Origin: Limonium bicolor | Taxonomy: Eukaryota; Streptophyta; Magnoliopsida; Caryophyllales; Plumbaginaceae | NCBI GenBank assembly: GCA_023374045.1 | Contig: CM041779.1 | Span: forward strand, 434,001 to 498,000 | Direction of reading: 5' to 3' | DNA length: 64,000 nucleotides | Part shown: positions 48,373 through 59,300 of the stretch, in pieces | How positions within the stretch are numbered: position 1 is the stretch's first letter | How the letters are laid out: the number at the start of each line of letters is the position of its first letter | Notes under the pieces: generated by a model | The model's input: only the letters and a program-made list of their open reading frames with translations | What the model was told of the DNA's origin: nothing | Database searches by the model: none | Made by a program: the position numbers and the translations under genes

Positions 48373-50737
48373 AAATTTGGTACTGTATGTGACGGTAGAA
48401 AAAATTACCTTTTCTGAAGAAATCGAAAACAGCAGCAGCAACTAATGATTTCGTTTGTTCGTCATTCACCAGTCGTGGGCTACAGTATCTTAGTCTTTCA
48501 CCGGTTAGGGTTTTCAAAGGAGATGAAGAAGGAGATACAGGAGAAGAGAGGCAAACCTGAGAAGCAAATGCCGGCCCTGATCGCCGGTGAATATTTTGTG
48601 AGAATAGTAGTGGTAGTTTGTTCGTCGAGCATCAAGGAGAAGAGCGCCGATGTAGCACCCAGGTTGCAAATCGTGGAGGGAGAAGGTTCAGGAGTGGGAT
48701 GTGGTGATATCTGGTATTACTTCAATTCGGGAATTGCAAAAAACTGAATCGATAAAAAAAACCCACTTTTTATGGTACCAATTTTTATCAATATTTCAAT
48801 TTTAGTATGTCAATAAATCTGGACCTTTTATTTTCATTTTTATGATCTGATGGTTAATAATTATTCCAGAACCATCCAGGGAGAATTATATTCCCTTACT
48901 ATTATCTATATTCAACCTCGAGTCAGTAACTTCCTTGAAATAAGTTGAAAATGTAAAAATAATTAATTGAGATCAAAAGTGAAAATTAGCATTTTTGTTT
49001 AAACTTGGTAATCACCAATCAACCTGTTTGGAAGTTAATAAATATTATAAATTCTTTTCTTAAAAAATTTTAGTTCGTTCTCATTATCATAGTTTTCGAA
49101 TTCTTATTCTTACTTTGTGAAAATTCAATTATACACCGACATCTTATTTTCAACTTATGCCTTAACAGTTCATAGCACGGGACTTTCACATTTCAGTGGG
49201 GTTGGTGCATGTAAAGACAGCTAACGATGAATGAGAGGAGGATATAGCTAGCTATATAGACCCGCTCATTTTATATATTGCCTAATTAATATGCCAATGG
49301 GTAATAGATCGATAGCGGTGGGTTTCTTTTTCGTTGATTTCGACAGAATTCATCAATCGCTATACCTTTGACTTTGTCCTACCAGATCAGTTACTACTGA
49401 GAAAAGATTCAAGCCGGTAGTATGCTCACCAAACCTAATTTAGGCACCTGATGAAGAGATGATGAGATATGTAATATACGATGCAACCACCCGGTATTTC
49501 GTCCAAAGTCGGCAACTAAATAAACATTCATCCTCTATGGTCACCATACTTTATTTTTAACCAACTGCTCATATGATCAACTGCTATAACCGACATACTC
49601 AATGTAGCCTAGGCAATACTACAACGAGTTGGTAGGTGGCATCTCGCTTCTATACACCATTTAAGGGCACTCAAAAGGACTTTTAGGCATATGCTGTAGC
49701 TACCTATATATATATATATAGGTCCAGTTAGATCGATGAGGCTAGCTAGCTGTTGTATCTACAACAGAAGATATGATCTAATTGCCAAGATCTTAGATTA
49801 TAGTTTACACGTCCTCATTGTAAACTTATACTACTTCGTATTATAGTAAGTTATTCGACCTATAATAGTTTGAGAATTGCTGAACTAAATTAAAGAGAGT
49901 AACGAGAATTGATCCATGCATCTAGCTGACAGTTTATACTAGCTAATATTAACTGATGGCTGATTGTAAAAGAATGTGTTAAACTGGTCAACCCAGTCAA
50001 ACATATTAAACCAGTTGAACATGAGAGACAATTTGAATTTAAATAACAACTAATTGATAGCTGATATTAGCTGATATTGACTGATAGCTGATTGTAAAAA
50101 ATGAACTGAGATGATTAATCCAACTGATAATACATAAACCAACTGAACGGTGTGCAAAAGAACCGGGTCTGATAATGAACAATAGCTTTCTTGAATGTCC
50201 TTGCTAGCTAGCTAGTTGCTACCGCACGTTACAACTTCAAACCTTTGCTTCCTTCGGTTTGAATGTTGATCATTATTGGCAGTGTACGCTAGATTCATGT
50301 TCCCTTTCTCTCTAACTACCTCAAGTGGCATTATTTGTTGTACATCACCTCCCTTTAAAACGTGTTCATTTTTGTTTTACCGATCGACTATTATGATATG
50401 GGTTAGATAAGTTATCTACATCCAAAAAGGCAATTATTGATTTCATTTTTCCTGTGTATGTTAATCTTATCGTGATGTCCAACCAACACAAGGTTAATTT
50501 GTCCTCCCCTCTCCTCTTTTTCTGAGGATAAACATCGAGGGTTCATCATATTTTATTGCTTAAACAAATGTTTATATATATATATATAATAAGCTAGCCT
50601 CATCGATCTAACTGGACCTAATCTAAGCACCGGCAACGCAAAAATATCACAGATGGGAGGAAAATCTGTAGCTAGATTTTTTGTGTGAACCACGAGAAAG
50701 GTCAGAATAATGAGCTAGTGGACAGCTAGTCTGATGA
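48373..50737. other. Intergenic DNA
   Basis: No supported gene. A 100-codon frame at 48445-48747 has no recognisable domain and sits next to the repeats above. A short inverted repeat pair within this stretch is listed separately. Confidence 0.3.
49719..50620. repeat. 29-bp perfect inverted repeat pair about 840 bp apart
   Basis: Positions 49719-49747 (taggtccagttagatcgatg, then aggctagct) are the exact reverse complement of 50592-50620. Each copy lies beside a TA microsatellite. The enclosed DNA has no coding frame and no target duplication was seen, so it is unclear whether this is an element or the trace of a small inversion. Confidence 0.6.
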
Positions 50738-52300
50738 AGTGCAGACGTGCGATGGTGCAGCCATCCGCGTCCAATTTTGGTGCGCGGTGGTATGAGTTGG
50801 CACCCAGTCAGCAATTCAGTCAGCTGCTGAATGGTTATTTTTATTATATTAATTTTAAATTATTATATCTTTTAAAATAGGGAAAATTCATGATATACCC
50901 CTGTTTTCTTTCGTAATTCACAATATACCCCTATGATTTTCGTAATTCAACTTTACATATGCTTAAATGTTGTCCAAAATTGATTAAACTTTACATGGAC
51001 GATGCTAAAGTGTTATATTTTGGTTCAATATCAAATTTGAAGTTTTTTAAGCTCACATGTGACCTTTGGGACCCAATGAACAGTCACATATACATTGGGT
51101 CCCACAGGTCACATGTGAGCTCAAAAAACTTCAAATTTGATATTGAACCAAAATATAACACTTTAGCATCGTCCATGTAAAGTTTCATCAATTTTGGATA
51201 ACATTTAAGCATATGTAAAGTTGAATTACGAAATTATAGGGGTATATTGTGAATTACGAAAGAAAACAGGGGTATATCATGAATTTTCCCTTTAAAATAT
51301 AAGTTCAAAATGTAAAAAAAATTATACCATTATTCATCTAAATTCAAGCTCTTCAAAACAAGACCAAACATCGATATGTTTTGAGAACTTTAAAAATTTA
51401 TATTAATTACATGTATATATCCATATATATCAATGAGACTTATGATTCATAACATTATTTTAGTGTATCATAATATCACTTTTAATGAATCATAATATCA
51501 AAATTAATGAATCATATCTTCATTTTAGTGTATCATCGCAAACATATAAGAATAAAATTTTTTACACAATAATACAACATAAAACAATATTTGATATGTA
51601 TGAAAAATATGCGCTTCGTCATATAAGGTTTAAAATACACCATACAACAATAATAATACACTACAAAACAATAATAATTTTTATCAGTTCCGAAGTTTGT
51701 TATCTAATTCACCACTTATTAGTTAATGAATCATAATATCAATTTTAATGAATCATAATATCAAAATTAGTGAATCATATCTTCATTTTAGTGTATCATC
51801 GCAAACATATAAGAATAAAAAATTTACACAATAATACAACACAAAATAATATTTGGTATGTATGAAAAATACGTGATTCATCATATAAGTTTTAAAATAC
51901 ATCATACAACAATAATAATACACTACAAAACAATAATGATTTTATCGGTTCCAAAGTTTATTATCTAATTCACCACTTATTAGTTAATGAATCATAATAT
52001 CAATTTTAATGAATCATAATATCAAAATTAATGAATCATATTATCATTTTAGTGTATCATCATACACATGTAAAAATAGTTTTTTTTCAAAGTTATCAAA
52101 ACATATCCATGACTGGTCTTGTTTTGAAGAGCTTGAATTTAGATGAACAGTGGTATAATTTTTTTCCATTTTGGATTTATATATTAAAAATTACAACTAT
52201 TTAAAGTTAATATAATAAAAAGACAGCCCAATCAACAAGACAGTCCAATCAACAGCTGACTGGGACTGTCAAATCAGTGTCCCTCTCCTACCTCCTGTAC
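50738..52300 (+). repeat. AT-rich foldback repeat, copy 3, interrupted by a MITE
   Basis: Same family as 1-2170. The left arm (cagtcagctgctga, then attaattttaaattattata) is broken at 50880 by a MITE and resumes at 51300 with ttcatctaaattcaagctct and acaagaccaaacat. The interior has two to three tandem units of about 260 bp. The right arm (cttgttttgaagagcttgaa, ending caacagctgactggg) is inverted relative to the left. Removing the MITE and one copy of its target site restores a continuous arm. Borders are approximate. Confidence 0.7.
50880..51290. mobile_element. Palindromic Mutator-like MITE with 9-bp target duplication
   Basis: 411 bp that are almost entirely self-complementary. The ends are gggaaaattcatgatatacc and its complement, and the arms meet near 51083 (gaacagtcacatatacattg region). 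The flanking 9-bp sequences tttaaaata (50871-50879 and 51291-51299) are identical, which is the target-site length of Mutator-like elements. No transposase is encoded, so movement would need a partner in trans. The ends match those of the larger element at 14888-16170. Confidence 0.85.
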
Positions 52301-52730
52301 GGACGCTTGCACAATAGAATTTGCCGATGAAGTGTAAGGCTGACTACAACGAATATGCCAATATATTGCTCACGTTGTGTGGATGCCATTAGTGATTAAC
52401 TAGAGTATATATTTGACTTTGTGTTAATTAATACAAAATCTGATTGAGTTGCGCCTCACCATGGAAGCTGTGTTAATATGATATGGAGTGTTGGAAACTC
52501 CTGACGATGCTTAACAAGTGAGATGAAGAGTTATTGTAGGTTACCAACTGAATAATTCTGTTGCAAGTGTCGACTCGTGCAATATTTATATATAAGTGAT
52601 CAGGAAGAGGTATATAATTAACTAAGGTTGGTTAGTAGGATTATGCAAAGCTTAACATGAGTTTTGGCCAGAGATCAACCATGTGTTAGCCGGCCTAGCC
52701 AAAAGGTTGTGCTGAACTTTGGCAGAATTA

Positions 52731-53189
52731 GGGTGCGTTGGTTCATCACCGGTTGATTTAGTTGACCATTAATCGCACATTAATGTATGAGGTAAAAGGT
52801 GGGATTAAGGCATGTTCCAAAAACAACCTGTTCGTTGGAATGCTTAAAGATAAAGACGTTATTAGTAGGCAAAATACGAAAGTGTCCCTGATTGGACGTG
52901 TTCGCTTTCCTATGCAGCGTCCAATTTTCTGCATTGTTTACCCAGTAACTATGAGGGAGGAGGAACTAAGATTGTATGAAGAAAATTTAGAAATAAATGA
53001 AGGGCAGCTGTGTAATTGCACATGTTCAGGTATCAGCTTATTTTACAAACGCAGGTTTTTGAGCCTTTATGTTAAAGTCGATGTTACGCGAAAAAAGAGA
53101 GACAAATCGTGGGCCAGTCAAATCCCACCAACCTGATTAATGTGCTTTAAGTTGCTTTATGGACATTAATGTCCCGAACGAACGCACCC
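52731..53189. mobile_element. PIF/Harbinger-like MITE
   Basis: The termini are gggtgcgttggttc (left) and gaacgaacgcaccc (right), inverted and nearly perfect. They are flanked on both sides by TTA (52728-52730 and 53190-53192), the target site of PIF/Harbinger elements. Length is 459 bp. A 124-codon frame (52762-53136) fills the inside but matches no transposase or other domain that I know. Confidence 0.75.
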
Positions 53190-53321
53190 TTAGTGGTTAA
53201 GCCAAGATTGGCCGGACTTTATCTGAATGTATGTCTTGACTCTTGCTTTGCAAGTCTTCAGAGGTTCTTTAACTATGTATTGAATATTGATATGCTGCTA
53301 GGTGCATCATGTTAATTATAA

Positions 53322-53900
53322 GGGAAAATTATGTTGCCCACCCATGAGGTATTGGGGAATTACAATGCTCACTTATGAGTTTAAGAAAATTACAATGCCC
53401 ACTCATGTACTTATCAAAAAGATGTGAAATCGAATATGTAAAGTAATGGTTACCTTAACAAACAACTTAGACAATGGTAAAAAAAATTAAAGAACCCCTG
53501 AATTAATTTTATATGACCACTTAGAAGTCAAATAAATGAAACATGCCTAAAAATAACAAAATTAAGAAATTAAATCAAATAAAATGATATATGTGATTCC
53601 TCGTAATTTTTGCACGTTTTTCTTCACTTCATCACTCTAACATTACGCAGTGTAATAGGTTTTGTATTACTTTACATAGTTGAATTGATTAATCAATTCT
53701 AAAATTTACTAAGATCTTTGATTTTCACCTCATTTTTATAAGTACATGGGTGGGTGGGCACTGTAATTTTAATAAACTTATGGGTGACCATTGTAATTAC
53801 TTAATATCTCATAGATGGGCATTGTAATTTTTTAAAGCTCATGGGTGGGCATTGTAATTCCCCAATATACCTCATGGATGGGCAATGTGATACCACAATT
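53322..53900. mobile_element. Foldback MITE with repeated atgggtgggcattgtaatt arms
   Basis: The left arm starts gggaaaattatgttgcccac and repeats cacttatgagtttaagaaaa-like units; the right arm holds the complements (gggtgggcattgtaattttt several times, up to about 53895). The starting motif GGGAAAATT and the repeated-arm design resemble the elements at 14888 and 50880. The right terminus is eroded and no target duplication could be fixed. Confidence 0.65.
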
Positions 53901-56900
53901 GTAATTAATGTCCAACCTTAATCCGGAAATTTTTGCGCGGAAGCGAGACCCCAAGGGGTTCTTACGGATCAGATCATTAGACCAATTAGGCAGATGCAAA
54001 ATAGAGCCAACAAAAGTTGAAGGGGCGACATGAAAATAAACCCACCACAGCTCTGCAAAATCGCAGGCGAGAACAAGAGAAACGAAAGAGAAAGAGAGAA
54101 AAAGAAGAAGACTCTTGTATTTCTCAATAATCGAATGAACTCCACACCGCAAAAACGTAACCATACAGAGAGCAACACAAGCCTTTAAAACCCTAGACTT
54201 GTCAACGGTCAAGTGCTTCACCCTACCACCCACACAGCACGTGACAAAACTTAAAACATAAATAATACCATACCAACCTAACAAACATACATATATTATA
54301 ATCTTATCACCCCCCTCAAATCCGGCAACCCTTGCAAGATTTGCAAACTGAACAGATCGCTCATAGCTCTTCAAACCCATCTTCTTAATCAACTGAGGGT
54401 ACTGCTTCCCAGGCAGAGACTTAGTCAAGATGTCCGCTAATTGGTTCTGTGATGAAACGAACTCCACTGTGATGAGCCCCTCTTGTAGCTTCTGCCTCAC
54501 AAAATGGATGTCCAGCTCGATGTGCTTAGTCCTTTCGTGCAGCACTGGATTGCGGGCAATATGTATGGCTGACTGACTATCTGATTTGACTGGCACAGGT
54601 TCAAGGTTCGCCACTCCAAGCTCTCCAAGCAACCGGGTCAGCCAACTAAGTTCAGAGGTGACATGCCTCATAGCCCTGTACTCCGATTCTGTAGAAGACA
54701 AAGCAACGCTAGATTGTTTCTTTGATTTCCAGGATAAAGGACAGCCACCAAAACAAATAAAATAGCCACTAATAGATTTCCTAGTGTTGGGACAACTTGC
54801 CCAATCAGCATCACAAAAGGCTACTAAATCAAACTCTTTTATGTTATTGAAAAACAACCCATAACCCAGGGTTCCTTTAACATATTTAAGAGTATGAATG
54901 GCTGCCTGAAAATGCACATCCGTGGGATGTTCCAAAAATTGACTGAGGACTTGTATGGCAAAACAGAGGTCAGGTCTGCTATGGGCCAAATAAGTAAGCC
55001 TGCCAACTAACTGTCTATATAAGGTGGGATTATCTAAAGATTTACCATCATTTCTCCTTAATTTAACTGAAACATCAAGAGGACTAACAACAGCCTTCTC
55101 ATTTAAGCAACCAAAATCAGAAACCAAACTGTATGCATAATTCTTTTGTAAAAGAATGACACCATCAGAAGTGTGCACAAACTGCATCCCAAGAAACAGA
55201 TTCAATTCTCCCAAGTCTTTGATTCTAAACCTTTTATCAAGCTCAGCTTTAATAGAATGAATCAAAGCAGTATTATTGCCCGTGACCAATATATCATCCA
55301 CATAAACAACCAGAAAACAAGTTTTGCCATTATCAGTCTTAATAAAAAGAGAATAATCATTCATAGACTGCACAAATCCTAACTCCTTAAGGAAATCACT
55401 TAATTTCTGATGCCACTGCCTAGAAGCTTGCTTTAACCCATACAAGGACTTTCTGAGCTTACAGACCTTACCGGAACCCTCTAGACTATGTCCTTCTGGA
55501 ATTTCCATATATACCTCCTCACTTAAATCCCCGTGAAGAAACGCATTGTTGACATCTAATTGACCTATATGCCAACCCATCTTAGATGCTAGAATGACTA
55601 AAGCCTTAATGGTGGTAAACTTCACTACAGGAGAAAAAGTTTCAGAATAATCAATTCCATATTTTTGCGTGAACCCTTTCGCAACTAGCCTAGCCTTACA
55701 TCTTTCCAGTTTTCCATCAGCCTTATATTTGAATCTATAAACCCATTTACACTTAACAGGCCTCTTTCCTACCGGCAAATCCACTATATCCCAAGTCCTA
55801 TTCCCTTCCAAGGCCTTAAACTCCTCATTCATTGCCTTTTGCCATCTAGAATCTCTAACAGCATCAGAGAAATAAACAGGCTCTACTTCCTTGGTCAAGA
55901 CAGAAGAACAACAGATATGCTGTGAAACACCATTAGGAATAACAACCAAATTTTCTCTAATAAGCTGAGAACTTGCAATGGTGTTACTATCATCTAAGTC
56001 AACAATCAGATTATCACAATTATAAGTCTCATCATATCCAAGAACTGCACAACCAGACCTAGAAATTCTGTCTAACATGATCTGAGAGAACACATCAGGA
56101 GACTGAGAGTATGTTAACTTATCTGGTTGGATTGTTGATGTCTGACCAACAACAAAGTCTCTGAGATGCCCTGGGAGGTGTCTCTGCCTTTGTGATCTTC
56201 TGACTGTGGGTTCAACAGGGGCATCTATACCTCCTTCCATCTCATCAGGTGGCTCATTTCCAGTAGCAACTTCTTCTGTTCTTCCTACTTCTGGGACAGA
56301 CTCTTCTGAGTGCTCTTCTTCTATGGCAGGAGGATTTTCCAAAGGCTGGTATTCAACAGCCTCATCCTGAGAATAATTAAACTCACTAAAGAAGTCAGTA
56401 GCACCTGTCTCTGCAACATAATTTTTATTAACAGATTCACTTTTATCCAAGTTTCTAAAGGGATACATGTTTTCATGAAAAACAACATCCCTACTGTGGA
56501 TGATGACATTGTTATCTATATCAAACAACTTATAACCCTTTTTCTGCTGTGAGTAACCAAGAAAAACTGCCTTGACAGACTTGGATGCAAATTTATCATA
56601 TTGATTCTTGTTTATGTTGGCAAAACAGAGACAACCAAAACATTTCAAATCAAGATAATTCGGCTTGTGCCCATAAATAATCTCAAAAGGAGTTTTATTT
56701 TCAATGCTGGATAAAGGCATTCTATTTATAAGGAAAACAGCAACCTGTATACTTTCCCCCCAAAATATTAAAGGAAGCTTTGAATGAAACATTAATGCCC
56801 TAGCTGTCTCAAGAATATGTCTATGCTTTCGCTCCACAACCCCATTTTGTTGTGGAGTATGTGCACATGATGTTTGATGAATGATGTCGTGATGTTTAAA

Positions 56901-58940
56901 TAAATCAGATCCAGCCCTTGAGGCTCCCAACTCATATGCATTGTCAGTTCTAACAATCTTGACCCTTTTGTTGAATTGAGTTTTAACCATTTCTAAGAAA
57001 TTAGCAATAACATTTAAGCAATCAGATTTAAAAGCACAGAGATGTACCCATGTGGCTCTGCTTTTGTCATCAACGAAAGTAAGAAAGTATGAATTTCCAT
57101 CATGAGTTTTGACCTTATAAGGCCCCCACAGATCAATGTGCAGTAATTCAAAAATTTCATTGCTTCTGCTGCTGCTATTAACAAAGGGAATCCTATGACT
57201 CTTGGATCTAGCACAAGACTCGCATACAAACTGCTTATTTTCAAGTACAGATTTCAACAGATTCAAAGACATCAATTTCTTCTTGGGCATGTGACCCAAC
57301 CTGTGATGCCACAAGCTCAATTCATCATTACAGTCAAAGCCTAAGCTAACAAGATTATTACTACAGCCTAAAGAAGCATTTTTCTGTTTATCAAAGCTAT
57401 CAACCCATCTGTACAGCCCTCTGTAGAAACTCCCAATTTGCACAGCTTTGTTTCCTTCACAGTCCTGGTAAAAGCAGGATTTGCAATCAAACACAAATTT
57501 TCCCTTCATTTGTTCACTTAGTTTGCTAATGGAGATTAAGTTAAACTTGAAGGAAGGCACAAACTGGACATCTTTTAGCAGAATGATATTACTAAGTCTC
57601 ACGGTTCCTACAATTTTGACAAGTTGGGGATGACCGTCAGGCATCCCCACTGTATGAGGATAATTAAGTGTTGAATAATCAAGAAACAATTCTAAATTGC
57701 CACACATGTGGTCTGAAGCACCAGAATCCAAAATCCACTCGTCAGTGCCAAGCATGTCATTATCACTGGAATTGGAAGCATAGTTGTGCATAAAGTTAAA
57801 ACAAGATAGGGTTTGTGCGTTTTTACCGACAAAATTGCAGTTTGATGAGCTCTCACCCAAGGTTTCCCTCCTTACAGGAGCTGATTTGTTTATGTACTCA
57901 TAAACTCTGGCAATTTGTTCTGCCGATAGGATTCCACCGAAGGGATCTTTATTCGCACCTTGTTCACCGCTTCTTTCTTCCAAATCATTGACCAGATTGG
58001 CATTGCTCTTCTTGGACTTAGGGTTTCTCCACCCTGGAGGAAAACCATTCTTCTGGTAACACCGTTCTTCGGTGTGGCCAGTCTTGTGACAATAGGTGCA
58101 CTGCAGGGGAGATCTTCTGTTGTTGTTGGGATATTGAGGCTTCTGTTGAATTTTCTTTGATTGTTCAGCAGTGAAAGAAAGGGAACCCGAGTCGCTCGAA
58201 GTTGGGTTGTTGAGAGAAAGAAGCTTCTGTCGTTCCTCTTGAATAAGGTGAGCGAAGATCTCGTCTATGTCTGGTAAGGGCTTCAACATCAAAATGTTCC
58301 CTCGTATCGGCCCGTATCTCTCACTCAATCCCATAAGGAATTTTATGGTTCTCCTTTCCTTGACGAAAGCCCTAAATTTTTCTGATGCCCCGCAAGTGCA
58401 ATTTTGACAGGTGCAAGAAGGGATGGTGTTCGTGGCGTCTATCTCGTCCCAAATCTTCTTCAGACCAGTGAAATAGTCACATACAGAGTCATTACCTTGA
58501 ACGGTGGTTGCGAGTTTCTGCTCCAGAGAATAAATCTTGGTGGCGTCGGATTGTCCGTACCTTTTGGACAATTCTTTCCAGATCTCGGCGGCTGATGGAG
58601 CGAACAACACACTTTCGGCGATATTCTTCTCTAAGGCCATCAGAAGCCAGGCGCGAACCATTGAGTCGCATCTCGTCCAAGCTTCGGACTTCTGCACAGA
58701 GTCAGTGGGCTTCTTGATAGTCCCGTTCACGAAGCCGAGCTTGTTCTTGGCTCCAAGGGCTATCTCCATCTGCATTCTCCAGCATTGAAAGCCGATCCCA
58801 TTGAACTTGCTTGCGAGGACAGCGCCTGGACTCTCAGTGGTGGCGAGGTGCAAAGGGTCACTGTTATCGGCCGCTGTGTTGTTTTCGTTACTGGGCGATT
58901 CGACACCCTTGCCCTTCACCTCATCATCAGCCTCGGTCAT
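53832..58940 (-). CDS. Copia gag-pol polyprotein
   Basis: Open frame of 1702 codons. Order: retrotransposon gag (UBN2 type, about residues 40-245, FQCWRMQMEIAL); CCHC zinc knuckle C281-x2-C-x4-H-x4-C294; aspartic protease (WILDSGASDH, catalytic D405); GAG-prepol/integrase zinc region (LWHHRLGHMPKKK); integrase core (about 590-760, HIDLWGPYKV, VRTDNAYELG, TPQQNGVVERKHR); reverse transcriptase (about 1080-1320, with KARLVAKGFTQ, QLDVNNAFLHGDL, YVDDILVTGN); RNase H (FCDADWASCPNTRKSISGY, LSSTESEYRA). This order (integrase before reverse transcriptase) defines Copia. The true product should end near residue 1543, where the 3' LTR starts. No stop occurs there, and the frame continues through the LTR and about 200 bp of flank, so the last 150 or so residues are read-through sequence. 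Confidence 0.95.
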   Translation of the reverse strand: MTEADDEVKGKGVESPSNENNTAADNSDPLHLATTESPGAVLASKFNGIGFQCWRMQMEIALGAKNKLGFVNGTIKKPTDSVQKSEAWTRCDSMVRAWLLMALEKNIAESVLFAPSAAEIWKELSKRYGQSDATKIYSLEQKLATTVQGNDSVCDYFTGLKKIWDEIDATNTIPSCTCQNCTCGASEKFRAFVKERRTIKFLMGLSERYGPIRGNILMLKPLPDIDEIFAHLIQEERQKLLSLNNPTSSDSGSLSFTAEQSKKIQQKPQYPNNNRRSPLQCTYCHKTGHTEERCYQKNGFPPGWRNPKSKKSNANLVNDLEERSGEQGANKDPFGGILSAEQIARVYEYINKSAPVRRETLGESSSNCNFVGKNAQTLSCFNFMHNYASNSSDNDMLGTDEWILDSGASDHMCGNLELFLDYSTLNYPHTVGMPDGHPQLVKIVGTVRLSNIILLKDVQFVPSFKFNLISISKLSEQMKGKFVFDCKSCFYQDCEGNKAVQIGSFYRGLYRWVDSFDKQKNASLGCSNNLVSLGFDCNDELSLWHHRLGHMPKKKLMSLNLLKSVLENKQFVCESCARSKSHRIPFVNSSSRSNEIFELLHIDLWGPYKVKTHDGNSYFLTFVDDKSRATWVHLCAFKSDCLNVIANFLEMVKTQFNKRVKIVRTDNAYELGASRAGSDLFKHHDIIHQTSCAHTPQQNGVVERKHRHILETARALMFHSKLPLIFWGESIQVAVFLINRMPLSSIENKTPFEIIYGHKPNYLDLKCFGCLCFANINKNQYDKFASKSVKAVFLGYSQQKKGYKLFDIDNNVIIHSRDVVFHENMYPFRNLDKSESVNKNYVAETGATDFFSEFNYSQDEAVEYQPLENPPAIEEEHSEESVPEVGRTEEVATGNEPPDEMEGGIDAPVEPTVRRSQRQRHLPGHLRDFVVGQTSTIQPDKLTYSQSPDVFSQIMLDRISRSGCAVLGYDETYNCDNLIVDLDDSNTIASSQLIRENLVVIPNGVSQHICCSSVLTKEVEPVYFSDAVRDSRWQKAMNEEFKALEGNRTWDIVDLPVGKRPVKCKWVYRFKYKADGKLERCKARLVAKGFTQKYGIDYSETFSPVVKFTTIKALVILASKMGWHIGQLDVNNAFLHGDLSEEVYMEIPEGHSLEGSGKVCKLRKSLYGLKQASRQWHQKLSDFLKELGFVQSMNDYSLFIKTDNGKTCFLVVYVDDILVTGNNTALIHSIKAELDKRFRIKDLGELNLFLGMQFVHTSDGVILLQKNYAYSLVSDFGCLNEKAVVSPLDVSVKLRRNDGKSLDNPTLYRQLVGRLTYLAHSRPDLCFAIQVLSQFLEHPTDVHFQAAIHTLKYVKGTLGYGLFFNNIKEFDLVAFCDADWASCPNTRKSISGYFICFGGCPLSWKSKKQSSVALSSTESEYRAMRHVTSELSWLTRLLGELGVANLEPVPVKSDSQSAIHIARNPVLHERTKHIELDIHFVRQKLQEGLITVEFVSSQNQLADILTKSLPGKQYPQLIKKMGLKSYERSVQFANLARVAGFEGGDKIIIYVCLLGWYGIIYVLSFVTCCVGGRVKHLTVDKSRVLKACVALCMVTFLRCGVHSIIEKYKSLLLFLSFSFVSLVLACDFAELWWVYFHVAPSTFVGSILHLPNWSNDLIRKNPLGSRFRAKISGLRLDINYNCGITLPIHEVYWGITMPTHEL
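54031..54309 (-). repeat. 3' LTR of the Copia element
   Basis: 279 bp, TG...CA, preceded on the minus strand by the polypurine tract. The gag-pol frame has no stop before this LTR and reads on through it. Confidence 0.95.
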
Positions 58941-59016
58941 CTTGAAGCTGGAACGTTCTTGAGTTGGTGTGTACGGTGTATCTCACAACGGAGCGTCGGA
59001 ACGTGCTCTGATACCA

Positions 59017-59295
59017 TGAAAATAAACCCACCACAGCTCTACAAAATCGCAGGCGAGAACAAGAGAAACGAAAGAGAAAGAGAGAAGAAGAAGAAGACTC
59101 TTGTATTTCTCAATAATCGAATGAACTCCACACCGCAAAAACGTAACCATACAGAGAGCAACACAAGCCTTTAAAACCCTAGACTTGTCAACGGTCAAGT
59201 GCTCCACCCTACCACCCACACAGCACGTGACAAAACTTAAAACATAAATAATACCATACCAACCTAACAAACATACATATATTATAATCTTATCA
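59017..59295 (-). repeat. 5' LTR of the Copia element
   Basis: 279 bp, nearly identical to the 3' LTR. The adjoining primer-binding site on the minus strand fixes its inner border. Confidence 0.95.
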
Positions 59296-59300
59296 CGACA

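Larger units (their letters stand above)
54031..59295 (-). mobile_element. Complete Copia LTR retrotransposon
   Basis: 5265 bp in minus orientation. The 279-bp LTRs (54031-54309 and 59017-59295) start TG and end CA and differ at about three positions by eye, so the insertion is recent. The target duplication cgaca is perfect (54026-54030 and 59296-59300). The primer-binding site TGGTATCAGAGC (minus strand, 59016-59005) adjoins the 5' LTR directly, and a polypurine tract GAGGGGGG adjoins the 3' LTR. One uninterrupted gag-pol frame lies between. All parts needed for autonomous movement appear present; activity is not shown. Confidence 0.97.

Noticed and set aside
48445..48747. 100-codon frame
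   Set aside because: No recognisable domain, next to repeats, and without supporting gene structure.
58404..59174. Plus-strand frames opposite gag-pol
   Set aside because: They are antisense shadows of the Copia polyprotein and LTR.
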